Source: Sphingomonas hominis
GTDB lineage: Bacteria; Pseudomonadota; Alphaproteobacteria; Sphingomonadales; Sphingomonadaceae
DNA length: 64,000 nucleotides
NCBI RefSeq assembly: GCF_013328205.1
Contig: NZ_JABULH010000002.1
Location: forward strand, 310,001-374,000
Reading direction: 5' to 3'
Below, in pieces: positions 25,501-33,545 of this stretch (positions are counted from its first letter, which is position 1; each line of letters begins with the position of its first letter). The position numbers and the translations under genes were made by a program. Under the pieces are notes generated by a model. It saw only the letters and a program-made list of their open reading frames with translations. It made no database searches and was not told the origin of the DNA.

Positions 25501-26688
25501 GCCGACGTGTCGGGCAGCGTGCGCGCACCCCAGATCAGGGGACAGGTCCGCGCGACCGGTGCGCGCATCAGCAGCGCGACCACCGGCACCGCGCTCACCA
25601 ACGTGCAGGCGGCGGGACGGTTCGCCGGATCACAGCTCGCGATCCAGAGCTTCACCGCCGACGCGGGCCGCGGCGGCACGGTGACGGGCACTGGCCGCTT
25701 CGATTTCGCGGGCGCGCAGGGCGTCGCGCTCGATCTTCGGATGCAGGCGAACCGCGCGGTGCTGATCGACCGCGACGATATCGGCGCGACGGTGACCGGG
25801 CCGCTCGTCTTCACCTCGAACGGCGCAGGGGGTCGAATTGCGGGCGACGTGCGGCTCGACGCCAGCCGCTACCGGCTGGGACAGGCGACCGTGGCGAGTG
25901 CGCTGCCACGCTTGAACGTGCGCGAGATCAACCTGCCTGGCGGCACCGGCGACGACGATGTCGCAGCGCCGTCGCCCTGGACGCTGGCGGTGCACGCGCG
26001 TGCGAAGGGCGGGTTGATGGTCAGCGGGCTCGGCCTGTCGTCCGAATGGTCGACCGACGTGAACATCGCCGGCACGCCCGACAATCCCGCGATTACCGGC
26101 CGCGCCGACCTGATCCGCGGCGATTATGAGTTCGCCGGTCGCGAGTTCGAGCTGGAGCGCGGCGTGCTGCGCTTCGGCGGCGAGGTGCCCGCCAACCCCG
26201 CGCTTGATATCGAGGCCGATGCCGATACGACCGGGCTCAACGCCTCGATCCGCGTGACCGGCGTCGCGCAGAAGCCGGAGATCACGTTCAGCAGCACGCC
26301 CGCGCTGCCGCAGGACGAACTACTCTCGCGGTTGCTGTTCGGCACCTCGATCACCAACCTGTCCGCGCCCGAAGCATTGCAGCTCGCCGCCGCAGTCGCC
26401 GCGCTCCAGGACGGCGGCAACGGCATCAACCCGATCAACGCGGTGCGCCGCGCCGCCGGGCTCGACCGGCTCCGCATCCTCCCCGCTGACCCGCAGACCG
26501 GGCAGGGCACCTCGATCGCGGCGGGCAAGTACGTGACGCGCCGCGTCTATGCTGAGATCATCACCGACGGTCAGGGCTATTCCGCGACCCGCGTCGAGTT
26601 TCAGGTGACGCGCTGGCTGTCGCTGCTGTCCTCGATCTCGACGCTCGCCCGGCAGAGCGGCAACGTGCGCGTGTCGAAGGATTATTGA
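22570..26688 (+). CDS. tamB: TamB-like translocation and assembly module protein
   Basis: A 1372-residue protein that begins with a TTG inside the end of tamA (TTGA overlap) and is therefore co-translated with it. One N-terminal transmembrane helix (about residues 6-25) anchors it in the inner membrane. A very long beta-rich stretch (AsmA/TamB fold) spans the periplasm and ends in the conserved DUF490 domain (about residues 1050-1372; DLIRGDYEFAGREFELERG, LPQDELLSRLLFG). With TamA it should connect the membranes for outer membrane protein insertion or lipid transfer. Length is typical of the family. Confidence 0.92.
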   Translation: MKRGLRWFAVALTGLAALVAIVAMVLDSDVGHRFVADRINALEPANGLRFHVGGIDGSLYRQAELIDVRLSDPDGLVLAVPRARLDWNPFAWVSNRLDITALDIPQATLAKLPRTIDTGKQAPILPNFDIAIGRLRVSRLIVGPRVTGRPREGRLQGKADIRSGHAAVDLSALIEGSDAVSARIDAVPDAGRFDLDVRARGAATGVLAQLTGLKRALSLDVDGVGDWRHWRGTARGQAGGARVLDLSLGNDAGRYTLTGSVTPGSITRGKLQALTSPRVAVNGTATFANRRLDGTLSLRSAALAAEATGVVDLARAGLDNVRLRARLLRPEALFRNMRATDMELRAILDGPFRAFAFDYRITARRFAFNQTGFEQARAAGRDRWSKAPIALPVRFTAAQVTGVGQVAGGILRNLVVDGILRVTSRLVTGDDLRVRSDKLTGRINLQLDLRDGQFDVGVNGALGRLLIPGLGVVDVESRLSVVPGPGGRGTRVVGRGSAQMVRLDNAFFRNLAGGLPHVETQLERTPDGVLHFTNLVLTAPSIRLAGSGYRRRDGSFHFEGAGRQASYGALTLVLDDQIERPTIDLVFQRPNAALGLTGVRAHLDPTPTGFAFTAAGGSRLGPFTTEGQILLPKGGTARIAVARIDVSGTRASGALDIVPGGFVGRMTVAGGGISGTLDFAPQGTVQRIAGALDARSARLGTVSVRQGHLDFTTLLDPAATRIEATATGTGLRRGSLGIARFAGSARLNGNTGEIRASVAGSRGAGFQIQTVTQITPDGYAIQAQGKVGNQPIRLDTPARLQQEGDAWLLAPTALSFAGGRAQVSGRFGSRDTALDLNVETMPLSVLDIGYAGLGLGGNASGTLHYAAGGDEAPTGRVNMTVRGLTRSGLLQSSTPIDLGIAGVLTADKAGVRAVMASGGRTIGRAQALLRPLGQGDAVERLIGAGLFAQVRYAGPADTLWRLTRVELFDLAGPVSIAADVSGSVRAPQIRGQVRATGARISSATTGTALTNVQAAGRFAGSQLAIQSFTADAGRGGTVTGTGRFDFAGAQGVALDLRMQANRAVLIDRDDIGATVTGPLVFTSNGAGGRIAGDVRLDASRYRLGQATVASALPRLNVREINLPGGTGDDDVAAPSPWTLAVHARAKGGLMVSGLGLSSEWSTDVNIAGTPDNPAITGRADLIRGDYEFAGREFELERGVLRFGGEVPANPALDIEADADTTGLNASIRVTGVAQKPEITFSSTPALPQDELLSRLLFGTSITNLSAPEALQLAAAVAALQDGGNGINPINAVRRAAGLDRLRILPADPQTGQGTSIAAGKYVTRRVYAEIITDGQGYSATRVEFQVTRWLSLLSSISTLARQSGNVRVSKDY

Positions 26689-26725
26689 GGGAGGGGCGCA
26701 GGAGAGAGGCCCTGCTCCCAATCCC

Positions 26726-26756
26726 GTCACCCCGAACTTGATCCGGGGCCCCGCTT
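26726..26756. repeat. Extragenic palindrome (REP copy 2)
   Basis: GTCACCCCGAACTTGATCC followed by GGGGCCCCGCTT. It shares the GTCACCCCG-ACTTGATCCGGGG core with copy 1 and adds the CCCGCTT tail seen in the other copies. Confidence 0.75.
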
Positions 26757-26966
26757 CTAGACGTCGCACCAATCAGCCGAACTGCCGACACTGCGACCCT
26801 CCAGCCGCTGTCCTACAAACGACGCATCCGTTACGCGCGCGCTCGGCTACGCGCCGCGCTCTTTCACATCGCCATCGATCGCCACGCCGACGCCCGCCGC
26901 AACGCGCGTCGGTCCCACCCGAGTGCGTGTGCCGACCAGATCGACGCACATTCTCCCGCTAACCCA

Positions 26967-27043
26967 TGACCTGGTTCGGGGTCCCGCTGCTGGGACAGGG
27001 TAGGAGAAGGGAGCGGGATCCCGGATCAAGTCCGGGATGACGA
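26967..27043. repeat. Paired extragenic palindromes (REP copy 3)
   Basis: Two inverted arms, one ending GGGGTCCCGCT near 26988 and one beginning AGCGGGATCCCGG near 27012 and ending in GTCCGGGATGACGA. The arrangement is the same as the pairs at 48356 and 53735. Confidence 0.7.
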
Positions 27044-27149
27044 ACCACTTTGGCTCTTTCGCTAACTATTCGACGCCATCGAAGAAGCGGCCCGCCGGAT
27101 CAAATCGGGGCAACCGCTGAGAGGGAGCACCACCAAGCAACCCGCCGCG

Positions 27150-27176
27150 TTGGTGTGACCTTAGCGTGACCTTCCG
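27150..27176. repeat. GTGACCTT double repeat, copy A
   Basis: A 27-base sequence starting TTGGTGTGACCTT and ending GCGTGACCTTCCG. It contains GTGACCTT twice at an 11-base period. A second copy at 27315 matches at 24 of 27 bases. Confidence 0.75.
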
Positions 27177-27211
27177 GCACGATCTGAAGGAGCCCAGGCC
27201 AAAACTCACCT

Positions 27212-27246
27212 CGTCATCCCGGCCTTGAGCCGGGATCCCGCTGCCT
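27212..27246. repeat. Extragenic palindrome (REP copy 4)
   Basis: CGTCATCCCGGC-CTTGA-GCCGGGATCCCGCT: an inverted repeat ATCCCGGC / GCCGGGAT with the CCCGCT tail typical of the family in this window. Confidence 0.8.
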
Positions 27247-27314
27247 TCTCCCACCTCGAAAGCCTGACAAGCGCCGTTGCGAGCAGAGAACAGTCAATCA
27301 CGCACACCCACGCC

Positions 27315-27341
27315 TTGGCGTGACCTTCGCGTGACCTTTCG
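27315..27341. repeat. GTGACCTT double repeat, copy B
   Basis: The second copy of the 27-base element at 27150, again with GTGACCTT twice at an 11-base period. It ends seven bases before the stop of the carboxypeptidase gene. Confidence 0.75.
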
Positions 27342-27347
27342 CCCCGC

Positions 27348-28454
27348 TCACAGCTCGTCGATCATCTCCGACAGCACCTCTAGGCACGACACGCCCAGCC
27401 GCTTCGACCGCTCCGCGCTCCAGCCGTATTCGGCGTCGGCGTTCGGATCATGGTCCTTGAACGGCATTTCCAGCGTCACCGACACCGCACCGAACCGCTC
27501 GGCGAGCTGGTTGGTCGACATCGACAAATTCGCCTTGCCCGGCGCCGACTTGGCGTAGCCCAGCTCGGTCTGGAAATCGGGGGTATGCGCCGCCAACCGC
27601 CGACCGAAGTCGTAGAACTTCTCGCCATGCGCATCGGTCCACGACGGGATGCCCTCGAACCCGGCGATAAAATTGGCCGCGATCGCCTCGTCGCCGTGGA
27701 CGTCCATCGCGAAGGTCACGCCGGTGCGGTCCATCTCGGCGAGCACGCACAGCACCTCGGGGCTGCGCTCCGCGCTCGGCGCATGCCACTCGCGATTGAG
27801 GTTCACCCCCGCCGCGTTGGTGCGCAAATGCCCGCGGCGCGTGCCGTCCGGGTTCATGTTGGGCACGACATGGACGGTCGCCTTGGCCAGCAGCGGCTGC
27901 GCGGCGTCGCTGGTCAGCCAGTCGAGCGCACCCTCCATCCACCATTCGGTCATCGATTCGCCCGGATGCTGGCGACCGTAGAGCCACACCTGCTTCTCGC
28001 CCGACCCGACGCGGAAATAGTCGATCGCCTGGCCGTCGAGCGTTTGTCCCAGCTCGCGATGCGTGACCCCCGCCCGCGCCGCGATCCGGGCGATCAGATG
28101 CGCGTGCATCTCCATCGTATAGGGCGCGAAATAGCCGAACCACGCCAGTTCGCTCTCGCCGCTCCAGTCGAACTCCAGCACGCCGTCGGTGTAGCGCGTG
28201 TCGATCATGCGCCAGTGTTCGAGATCGGTCGAGGCACGCGTCTTGTACCCCGGCCAGCCGAACGGATACGCCGATTGCCCCGCGTTCAGGATGCGAAAGG
28301 TCGTGCGACCCGTCAGCCCGGCGGCGCGGAAGTAGAACCATTGAAAGAAGTCGGACTGGTGATCGCGCACGATCTCCAGGTCGACATGGGTGTCATGGAC
28401 GGCGACGACGCGGATGTTGCCGCCATCGAAAGCGGCGTTGATCGATAGGGTCAT
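27348..28454 (-). CDS. M14 family zinc carboxypeptidase (cytosolic carboxypeptidase type)
   Basis: A 368-residue metallopeptidase. The zinc ligands are visible: the H..E pair in GRQHPGESMTEW (about residues 161-164) and the histidine in AMDVHGDE. The region NMNPDGTRRGHLRTNAAGVNLNREW supplies substrate-binding residues, and TLEMPFKD the catalytic glutamate. An N-terminal beta domain (about residues 1-120) precedes it, as in cytosolic carboxypeptidases. There is no signal peptide. The substrate is unknown. It lies 14 bp downstream of the lipoprotein gene on the same strand, so the two are probably co-transcribed. Confidence 0.9.
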   Translation of the reverse strand: MTLSINAAFDGGNIRVVAVHDTHVDLEIVRDHQSDFFQWFYFRAAGLTGRTTFRILNAGQSAYPFGWPGYKTRASTDLEHWRMIDTRYTDGVLEFDWSGESELAWFGYFAPYTMEMHAHLIARIAARAGVTHRELGQTLDGQAIDYFRVGSGEKQVWLYGRQHPGESMTEWWMEGALDWLTSDAAQPLLAKATVHVVPNMNPDGTRRGHLRTNAAGVNLNREWHAPSAERSPEVLCVLAEMDRTGVTFAMDVHGDEAIAANFIAGFEGIPSWTDAHGEKFYDFGRRLAAHTPDFQTELGYAKSAPGKANLSMSTNQLAERFGAVSVTLEMPFKDHDPNADAEYGWSAERSKRLGVSCLEVLSEMIDEL

Positions 28455-28468
28455 GCGACGTGGCCTAG

Positions 28469-29074
28469 TTACTTCACCTCGATCGTGCGACCCGATTCGC
28501 CGGGAAAGCCGGTGAACAGCGCGGTTGCGAGCCGCTGCGCGATCGAGGCGGTGTCGGCGCTCGGCGCGCTGGTGTCGGTTAGCGACTGCGCCTGACCCTC
28601 CCAGATCGCGTCGGGTCCCTTGCGGATGCGTACCGACAGTTCGGTCACCACACCGTCGCCGCCACCACCGCCGCCGAGCGGAAAGCCCACACCCGCGCCG
28701 ACCCCGCCACCGCTGCGATAACCGCCGCCGCCCACGCCACCGCCCAGCCCGATCGAGATCGGCGAGCGGCGCTGCGGCAGCGATTGCGGCGCGCGGGTGA
28801 AGCCCACCGTTGCGATATATTCGGCACGTGCGCCGGGCGCAGGATTGGTGAAGCCCTGACGCAGCAACTCGGCCTGCACCGCGGCGGCGTAGGTCTTGTA
28901 CTCGAGGCTGGGCGTCGTCGGCCCGGCGAGCGGTTCAACCGCTACGCTGCCGCGCGCGGTCACCGGATCGTAGTGAAAGCGGGTGGCGGACACGGGAAAG
29001 CTGCGCGGCCCGGTCGCGCAGGCGCAAACCAGCAAGGACGTCGTGAGGGCGGCGAGGGGTAGGGCGGCGCGCAT
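28469..29074 (-). CDS. DUF4136 lipoprotein
   Basis: A 201-residue protein with a lipoprotein signal (LLVCAC, cysteine about residue 20). The mature part fits DUF4136: the TPSLEYKTYAAAVQAELLRQGF helix, YIATVGF, a glycine-rich loop and LSVRIRKGPDAIWEGQAQS, then ATALFTGFPGESG at the end. Such proteins are anchored to a membrane in the periplasm and have no known activity. The ATG at 29074 has a GGAGAGAAGG ribosome site. It precedes the M14 peptidase gene. Confidence 0.88.
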   Translation of the reverse strand: MRAALPLAALTTSLLVCACATGPRSFPVSATRFHYDPVTARGSVAVEPLAGPTTPSLEYKTYAAAVQAELLRQGFTNPAPGARAEYIATVGFTRAPQSLPQRRSPISIGLGGGVGGGGYRSGGGVGAGVGFPLGGGGGGDGVVTELSVRIRKGPDAIWEGQAQSLTDTSAPSADTASIAQRLATALFTGFPGESGRTIEVK

Positions 29075-29181
29075 GTAACCTTCTCTCCAGGTAGATCGTT
29101 TCGCGGTGGTAACGCCTGAACTCCTCGCAGGCTCCCCGACGATCTGTGGCATCGGTGCGACGGTGGGCAAGGCGCGCGCGG

Positions 29182-29210
29182 TTGACTTGGTGCCCCGCTT
29201 TCACTAGGCG
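29182..29210 (+). promoter_or_regulatory. Candidate promoter of rpmJ
   Basis: TTGACT, 17 bases, then TAGGCG, 46 bases before the rpmJ start. The -35 element is good and the -10 poor, as is common in GC-rich alphaproteobacteria. Confidence 0.4.
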
Positions 29211-29255
29211 GCGCGCTTTCCTGTTTCCACTCGAACACGAGCCCAAAGGCGCACC

Positions 29256-29381
29256 ATGAAGATCCGCAACAGCTTGAAGTCGCTCAAGGACCGCCACCGC
29301 GACAACCGCGTGATCCGTCGCCGCGGCCGTACCTACGTCATCAACAAGACCAACCGCCGCTTCAAGGCGCGCCAGGGCTGA
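29256..29381 (+). CDS. rpmJ: 50S ribosomal protein L36
   Basis: A 41-residue, very basic protein, [20 protein letters not shown] and on to RRFKARQG. This is the alternative, cysteine-free L36 (YkgO type), which does not bind zinc. It is a component of the large ribosomal subunit. It was found by reading the sequence, being too short for usual gene cutoffs. It stands alone with its own promoter-like sequence and is followed 28 bases later by the HAD gene. Confidence 0.95.
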   Translation: MKIRNSLKSLKDRHRDNRVIRRRGRTYVINKTNRRFKARQG

Positions 29382-29409
29382 TTCGCCACTAGCGGTTGAT
29401 TGCAAGGGC

Positions 29410-30021
29410 ATGCCCGTCACGTCGGTGATCTTCGATGTCGGGCACGTCCTCTACGACTGGGACCCGCGTGTCCTGTACGAGCGCCTGTTCGACGACGAAC
29501 AGGCGCTCGACGCGTTCCTGCGCGACGTCGCCACGCGCGAGTGGCATTTCCAGCACGACGCCGGGCGTCCTTTCGCGGAAACCTCGGCCGAACTGATCGC
29601 GCTCCACCCGCAGCACGAGGATAAGATCCTCGCCTGGGGACCCCGTTTCTCCGAGCAGATCCCCGGACCGATCGCGGACATGCCCGCGATCGTCGAGGAG
29701 CTCGACGCGAACGGCGTGCCCTTGTTCGCGATCACCAACTTCTCCGGCGAGTTCTTTGCCCCATTCCGCGCGCGCGAGGCGGCGCTGTTCGACCGCTTCC
29801 GCGACATCGTCGTCTCGGGCGACGAGAAGCTGATCAAGCCCGACGCCGCGATCTATCACCTCGCGCTGCGCCGCTTCGGGGTGGCGGCGGACGAGACGAT
29901 CTTCGTCGACGACAATGAAGCCAACATCGCCGGCGCGCGCGCGGTCGGTATCCGTGCGCATCATTTCCGCGACGCCGCGACGCTGCGTGCCGAGTTGACC
30001 GAGCTGGGGCTGCTGCGCTGA
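29410..30021 (+). CDS. HAD family phosphatase (HAD-IA)
   Basis: A 203-residue haloacid dehalogenase superfamily hydrolase. Motif I is FDVGHVLYDWDP (nucleophile Asp8), motif II is the AITNFSGEF segment, the lysine is in GDEKLIKPDAAIY and motif IV is IFVDDNEANIAGA. It probably dephosphorylates a small phosphometabolite. Motif I has Gly at the usual second-Asp position, as in many HAD-IA proteins whose general acid lies elsewhere. The ATG at 29410 gives the standard length. Confidence 0.9.
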   Translation: MPVTSVIFDVGHVLYDWDPRVLYERLFDDEQALDAFLRDVATREWHFQHDAGRPFAETSAELIALHPQHEDKILAWGPRFSEQIPGPIADMPAIVEELDANGVPLFAITNFSGEFFAPFRAREAALFDRFRDIVVSGDEKLIKPDAAIYHLALRRFGVAADETIFVDDNEANIAGARAVGIRAHHFRDAATLRAELTELGLLR

Positions 30022-30053
30022 GCCAGCCCGCGGGCGCGCCGGGTGCGGGCCAC

Positions 30054-30944
30054 GTGCCACTGCGCCACCTGCTGCTCGGGCTGGCCGTGGTGGTGGTTTG
30101 GGGCACCAATTTCGTCGTCATCCGCGTGGCGCTCGACAGTTTGCCGCCGCTTGCGTTCGCCGCACTGCGCTTCACGCTCGCGTTCCTGCCCGCCGCGCTG
30201 TTCATCCGCCGCCCGCGCGTGCGTTGGCGCGATCTCGCCGCTTATGGCGTGCTGATCGGCGCGGGGCAGTTCGGGCTGCTGTTCATCGCGATGGACGGGT
30301 TGATCTCGCCCGGCCTCGCCAGCCTGGTGGTGCAGAGCCAAGTGTTCTTCACCATCGCACTGGCGATGGCGTTCCACGGTGAACGCGTAAAGTCGGTGCA
30401 GGTGATCGCGCTCGTCATGGCGACCGCGGGGATCGGGGTGATTGTCGCGCATGGTGGTGGTGCTGCAACGCCATTCGGGCTCGCGCTCGTCGTCGCGGCG
30501 GCGCTCAGTTGGGCGGGCGGTAACCACGTCGCCAAGGCGAGCGGGGTCAGCGACATGCTCGCCTTCGTCGTGTGGTCGAGCATGTTCGCGGTGCCGCCGC
30601 TGGTGCTCGCGGCGGTGGCGCTTGAGGGTTGGCAGCCGATCGTGTCGGCGATCGCGCGCGCGACGCCTGCGACCTGGGGTGCGGTGGTGTGGCAGTCGGT
30701 CGGCAATTCGCTGTTCGGCTATGCCGCTTGGGGCTGGCTGCTCGCGCGGCATCCGGCGGCGACGATCACGCCGCTCGCCATGCTGGTGCCGGTGTTCGGC
30801 ATGGGCGCGAGCGCGCTGCTGCTCGGCGAGCCGCTGCCGGCGTGGAAGCTGGGGGCCGGGGCGCTGGTGCTCGGTGGGTTAGCGCTCAACATCCTGTGGC
30901 CGCTTCGTGGGCGCATCGCGTGGCGGCGCGGCGCAGGGGCGTGA
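30054..30944 (+). CDS. DMT superfamily (EamA) transporter
   Basis: About 296 residues with ten predicted membrane helices in two EamA repeats. The first repeat starts LLLGLAVVVVWGTNFVVIRV, and the second ends in LVPVFGMGASALLLGEPLPAWKLGAGALVLGGLALN. The family exports amino acids, nucleosides or other metabolites; the substrate cannot be told. The start is a GTG at 30054, 33 bases after the HAD gene; no ATG lies upstream in frame before the HAD stop. Confidence 0.9.
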   Translation: MPLRHLLLGLAVVVVWGTNFVVIRVALDSLPPLAFAALRFTLAFLPAALFIRRPRVRWRDLAAYGVLIGAGQFGLLFIAMDGLISPGLASLVVQSQVFFTIALAMAFHGERVKSVQVIALVMATAGIGVIVAHGGGAATPFGLALVVAAALSWAGGNHVAKASGVSDMLAFVVWSSMFAVPPLVLAAVALEGWQPIVSAIARATPATWGAVVWQSVGNSLFGYAAWGWLLARHPAATITPLAMLVPVFGMGASALLLGEPLPAWKLGAGALVLGGLALNILWPLRGRIAWRRGAGA

Positions 30945-31027
30945 GCGAGTAAACGCTGCTCGGTCGCGGGCAAAGCGGTACGTGTGAGGTTCGCTATCCC
31001 TCCCGTCGGGGAAGGAAACGCTTCGAC

Positions 31028-31483
31028 CTACTCGACTGCCAGTATCTCGATCGCGTCCTCGCGCCCGTTGAACGCGACCAGTTCGCCCGCCTCCGCCCCC
31101 AGCAGCGCGCGGGCGAGCGGGGCGGAGAAGGCGATCGTCCCGCCCGCCGGATCGGCCTCGTCGTCGCCGACCAGCGTCACCTCGCGTCGCTTACCCGACA
31201 GCGTGAACCTCACCCGATTACCGAACCCGATCGCGCCATCGTCGCGCGCAGGCGTCTTCACTGCGGTCGCGCGGCGCGTGAGCCAGTAACGCAGATCACG
31301 GCGCAGTTTCTTGACGGCGTCCGCCTCGGCGGTCGCGGTGATCTCCTGCTCCAATGCGGCGATCCGTTCCTCGATCAGCGCATGCCCTCGCGCCGTGACG
31401 AGGTTGGGGCCGGGCGGCAGCGGCAGCTCGAAGGCCGGTTCGAGATGCTCGTCGTCGCTCTCGCGGCGAAATGCGACGCTCAT
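31028..31483 (-). CDS. GreA/GreB family transcript cleavage-like factor
   Basis: A 151-residue protein. An N-terminal coiled coil (about residues 30-75, LIEERIAALEQEITAT and onward) is followed by the GreA/GreB C-terminal domain (GFGNRVRFTLSGKRREVTLVGDDEADP, AFSAPLARALLGAEAGELVAF). Gre factors bind RNA polymerase and stimulate cleavage of backtracked RNA. The acidic tip of the coiled coil is weak (TAEADAV), so it might be a Gre-like regulator rather than a full cleavage factor. It overlaps by four bases (ATGA) the gene upstream, which implies coupling. Confidence 0.85.
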   Translation of the reverse strand: MSVAFRRESDDEHLEPAFELPLPPGPNLVTARGHALIEERIAALEQEITATAEADAVKKLRRDLRYWLTRRATAVKTPARDDGAIGFGNRVRFTLSGKRREVTLVGDDEADPAGGTIAFSAPLARALLGAEAGELVAFNGREDAIEILAVE

Positions 31484-32220
31484 CCGAGCTTGCCGAACTG
31501 CGCCTCGTACCCTGCGCGGTCGCCCTGCGCGAGGAAGCGCGCTTGTTCGCGCCAGCGGTCGCGCTCCATCCGGCCTTGGAACGCGCCGAGCTGTGCGTCG
31601 AGCTCGGCTGCTTCGGCGTCGTCGAGCCAGGCGAGCTGGTCAACGCTGGTGATGCCGAGCTCGCCCAAGCGGGTCGCAATCTTGGGTCCGAGACCCTTCA
31701 ACTGGGTGATCGAGCCGCCGGTCGGCTCGGCGCGATCGGAAACAGGCGCGGCAGGTTCCAGTGCCGGTTCGTCAGACGTCGGCACGTCGGCAGCGGCGCT
31801 CGCGGGCGAGGCATCGAGCGGCGCGGCGGCGGCGATCGGCTCATCGGCGATCGGCGGCTCGCCCGGTCGGTCGTCGTCGGTGGCGCCACGATCGGACGCG
31901 CTCGTGGACGGCCTGGCGGTAGCGGCACCGGCATTGCGGGTCTGCTGGCCTTCGGGCGCGAGCGTCGACGCTGGGCTGGCCGGTGGCGCGTCGGCGAACG
32001 ATGCATCCGCGATGTCGGCCTCGCGTTCCTCGACGCCGTCATCGCGCAGTTCCTCAATCCGTGCCTGCTCCTCCTTCTCGGCGGCACGGCGCGCGGACTT
32101 CAACCGCGCGCCCTTGATCATGCCCAGGATCGTCAGCAGCGCGAGCAGCGCCACCAGCCCGAGCGCGATCAGCACGAGCAGATTGTCCTGCGAGAACGGT
32201 ATCATTGCGTAATTTCCCAT
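31480..32220 (-). CDS. Membrane-anchored protein with helix-hairpin-helix DNA-binding-like domain
   Basis: A 246-residue protein with one transmembrane helix (about residues 12-33), a charged segment, a roughly 100-residue Ala/Pro/Asp-rich linker and a C-terminal helix-hairpin-helix domain (LKGLGPKIATRLGELGITSVDQLAWL, about residues 171-197). The domain resembles those that bind DNA or RNA non-specifically in predicted NADH dehydrogenase E and L21-type neighbours. It is coupled with the Gre-like gene, hinting at a role in transcription or RNA work near the membrane. The start could be the Met at 32205. Confidence 0.75.
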   Translation of the reverse strand: MGNYAMIPFSQDNLLVLIALGLVALLALLTILGMIKGARLKSARRAAEKEEQARIEELRDDGVEEREADIADASFADAPPASPASTLAPEGQQTRNAGAATARPSTSASDRGATDDDRPGEPPIADEPIAAAAPLDASPASAAADVPTSDEPALEPAAPVSDRAEPTGGSITQLKGLGPKIATRLGELGITSVDQLAWLDDAEAAELDAQLGAFQGRMERDRWREQARFLAQGDRAGYEAQFGKLG

Positions 32221-32270
32221 GGGGCGAGAACGTAGAGCGCGCGGGCAGGGTCCTCAAGCCAATCCGCGGA

Positions 32271-33545
32271 TCAGCCCTCGCGCGCGATCTCGCGCCAGCC
32301 GATGTCGCGACGGCAGAAACCGGTCGGGAAGTCGATGCGATCAACCGCGGCGTAGGCGGCGGTCTGCGCCGCGCGGACGCTGTCGCCGGTCGCGGTGACC
32401 GCGAGCACGCGACCGCCGCTGGCGACGAGATGGCCGTCCTGCATCCGCGTGCCCGCCTGGAACACGCGCGCGCCGTCCGCCTCGGCATCCACGATGCCGT
32501 TGATCGCGCCGCCGGTCTCGGGCGTACCGGGGTAACCACGCGCGGCCATGACGACGGTCAGCGCCACCTCGTCGCGGAACTTCGGCGCGGGCAGGTCGGC
32601 GAGACGGCCCTCGGCCACCGCGAGCAGCACCTCGACCAGATCGCTATCGAACCGCGCCATCAGCACCTGGCATTCGGGATCGCCGAACCGGACATTATAT
32701 TCGATCAGCTTGGGGCCGTCGGCGGTCAGCATCAGCCCGGCGTAGAGCACGCCGACGTACGGGCTTCCGGCGGCTGCCAACGCATCGATCGTCGGGCGGA
32801 CGATCTCGCCCAGCGCGCGCTCCTCGTCCGCGGCCGACAGGCACGCGGCGGGGGAATAGGCACCCATGCCGCCGGTGTTCGCACCCGTATCGCCGTCGCC
32901 GACGCGCTTGTGATCCTGTGCCGAGCCGAACGAGGCGCTGCTGGTGCCGTCGCTCAGCACGAACAGGCTGGCTTCCTCGCCCTCCAGGAACTCCTCAATC
33001 ACCGCCTCGGCAGGACCAGAGGCGAACAGGTCGGCGATCGCCGCCTCGGCCTCGTCGCGCGACATCGCGACGGTCACGCCCTTGCCCGCGGCGAGGCCGT
33101 CGGCCTTGATGACGCAGCGGCAGGTGCCATCCGCGTCAAAATCGTCGAGACAGGCGAGCGCGCCATCGCGCGAGGTGACGCGGAAATAGCGTGCGGTGGG
33201 GATGCCCACGCGCGCGCACAGATCCTTGGTGAAGCCCTTCGACCCTTCCAGCCGCGCCGCCTCGCGCCCGGGGCCGAACACCGGCACGCCGACCGCGCGG
33301 ACATTGTCGGCCAGTCCCTCGACCAGCGGTGCCTCCGGGCCGACGACAACGAGGCCAATCTGGTGGCGGCGCACGAAATCGATCACCGCCCGGTGATCGG
33401 CCGGGTCGAGCTCGGCGATGGTCGCGTGCTCGGCGATCCCGGGGTTGCCCGGCGCGGCGAAGAGCGTATCGAAGCGGGGCGACTGCGCCAGCCGCCACGC
33501 CAGCGCGTGTTCGCGGCCGCCCGACCCGATCAACAGGATATTCAT
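32271..33545 (-). CDS. purD: Phosphoribosylamine-glycine ligase
   Basis: A 424-residue ATP-grasp enzyme that makes GAR, the second step of purine synthesis. The start [20 protein letters not shown], the ATP-binding regions ([28 protein letters not shown]), the [12 protein letters not shown] loop and [11 protein letters not shown] are all conserved. Its ATG overlaps the ATG of xseA on the other strand by two bases (CATG). Length is normal and nothing is missing. Confidence 0.96.
   Translation of the reverse strand: MNILLIGSGGREHALAWRLAQSPRFDTLFAAPGNPGIAEHATIAELDPADHRAVIDFVRRHQIGLVVVGPEAPLVEGLADNVRAVGVPVFGPGREAARLEGSKGFTKDLCARVGIPTARYFRVTSRDGALACLDDFDADGTCRCVIKADGLAAGKGVTVAMSRDEAEAAIADLFASGPAEAVIEEFLEGEEASLFVLSDGTSSASFGSAQDHKRVGDGDTGANTGGMGAYSPAACLSAADEERALGEIVRPTIDALAAAGSPYVGVLYAGLMLTADGPKLIEYNVRFGDPECQVLMARFDSDLVEVLLAVAEGRLADLPAPKFRDEVALTVVMAARGYPGTPETGGAINGIVDAEADGARVFQAGTRMQDGHLVASGGRVLAVTATGDSVRAAQTAAYAAVDRIDFPTGFCRRDIGWREIAREG

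Larger units (their letters stand above)
26689..27347. other. Convergent intergenic region with repeats, no gene
   Basis: About 660 bp between the 3' ends of tamB and the carboxypeptidase gene. It holds three or four REP-type palindromes and a 27-bp repeat present twice. I find no convincing coding frame and no promoter need here, since both flanking genes end at this region. A small RNA cannot be ruled out. Confidence 0.7.
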
